A DNA stretch of 13,850 nt, taken from positions 1 through 13,850 of the forward strand of contig JACQYJ010000075.1 of the NCBI GenBank assembly GCA_016208525.1. The letters are read 5' to 3'. This document shows, piece by piece, positions 13,730-13,850 of this stretch. Every line of letters begins with the position of its first letter. The first letter of the stretch is position 1. The translations under genes and the position numbers were made by a program. The notes below the pieces were generated by a model. That model was given only the letters and a program-made list of their open reading frames with translations, was not told where the DNA came from and ran no database searches. This stretch comes from Deltaproteobacteria bacterium. GTDB taxonomy: Bacteria; Desulfobacterota; JAENJC01.

Positions 13730-13850
13730 GCGCTGCCCTCGATAAATACAATATTCCGTATATGATCATCGGTGGTCAGGCAGTGCTGTTGTACGGTGAA
13801 CCCAGGCTTACCAGAGACATTGACATCACTCTTGGCGTTAGCCCAGATAA
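13702..13850 (+). CDS. Nucleotidyltransferase (AbiEii/MNT-like), N-terminal part, cut by window end
   Basis: The first 49 codons of a gene that continues beyond the window. The sequence shows the nucleotidyltransferase signature: a short helix (MFEEILARIGAALDKYNIP), the hG-G motif MIIGGQAVLLYG (Gly24-Gly25), and the acidic pair Asp39-x-Asp41 in RLTRDIDITLG. Proteins of this fold include AbiEii-type toxins and MNT antitoxins, which transfer nucleotides to RNA or proteins. The visible part cannot separate these. AAAGG at about 13687 could serve as ribosome binding site. It overlaps the preceding small gene, consistent with a two-gene module. Confidence 0.75.
   Translation, partial: MFEEILARIGAALDKYNIPYMIIGGQAVLLYGEPRLTRDIDITLGVSPD

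Overview
The window looks like a chromosomal segment of a diderm (Gram-negative-type) bacterium of moderate GC. Four proteins carry lipoprotein or secretory signals typical of the periplasm and outer membrane. The order rpsF-rpsR-DUF2232-rplI-dnaB and the heptanucleotide and GGGGTCAGAC repeats recall Nitrospirota or Desulfobacterota-like (former delta-proteobacterial) lineages. That placement is an impression, not a phylogeny.

Layout. (1) 1-5289, plus strand: an envelope cluster made of a TPR/SLH lipoprotein, a secreted FlgT/LPP20-like protein (frameshifted near its 3' end), a GNA1162-DUF4412 fusion lipoprotein and a CsgG-like lipoprotein with a FlgT_C-like tail. It ends at a good intrinsic terminator. 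Heptamer repeats form the signal-peptide region of the second gene, and a MITE-like palindromic element lies between genes 2 and 3. (2) 5387-8777, minus strand: a ribosomal protein/replication operon rpsF, rpsR, DUF2232 membrane protein and rplI-dnaB. In this operon the L9 reading frame loses its last third and runs in frame into a complete DnaB helicase. (3) 8811-9783: surE on minus, preceded by a promoter, a short leader with competing pairings and an intrinsic terminator just before the start codon (a candidate attenuator or small RNA). (4) 9784-11346: murJ on plus. (5) 11347-11639: a convergent intergenic region with an inverted pair of DnaA-box-like sequences. (6) 11640-12425: mazG on minus. 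(7) 12556-13308: a Phd/YefM-PIN toxin-antitoxin operon on minus with an operator-like palindrome over its promoter. (8) 13348-13431: REP-like inverted repeats. (9) 13508-end: a small conserved-looking ORF overlapping a nucleotidyltransferase gene cut by the window edge.

How the genes work together: the first cluster probably builds a CsgG-type outer-membrane or periplasmic complex of unknown cargo. CsgG, FlgT and GNA1162 families are all associated with outer-membrane assembly, and here their domains are recombined into unusual fusions. The middle of the window is housekeeping (ribosome, replication, cell-wall lipid II flipping, nucleotide clean-up by SurE and MazG). The right end is accessory DNA (toxin-antitoxin, REP-like repeats, nucleotidyltransferase pair). 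The most striking oddities are the L9-DnaB fusion, the repeat-derived signal peptide, and the envelope cluster with its domain fusions.
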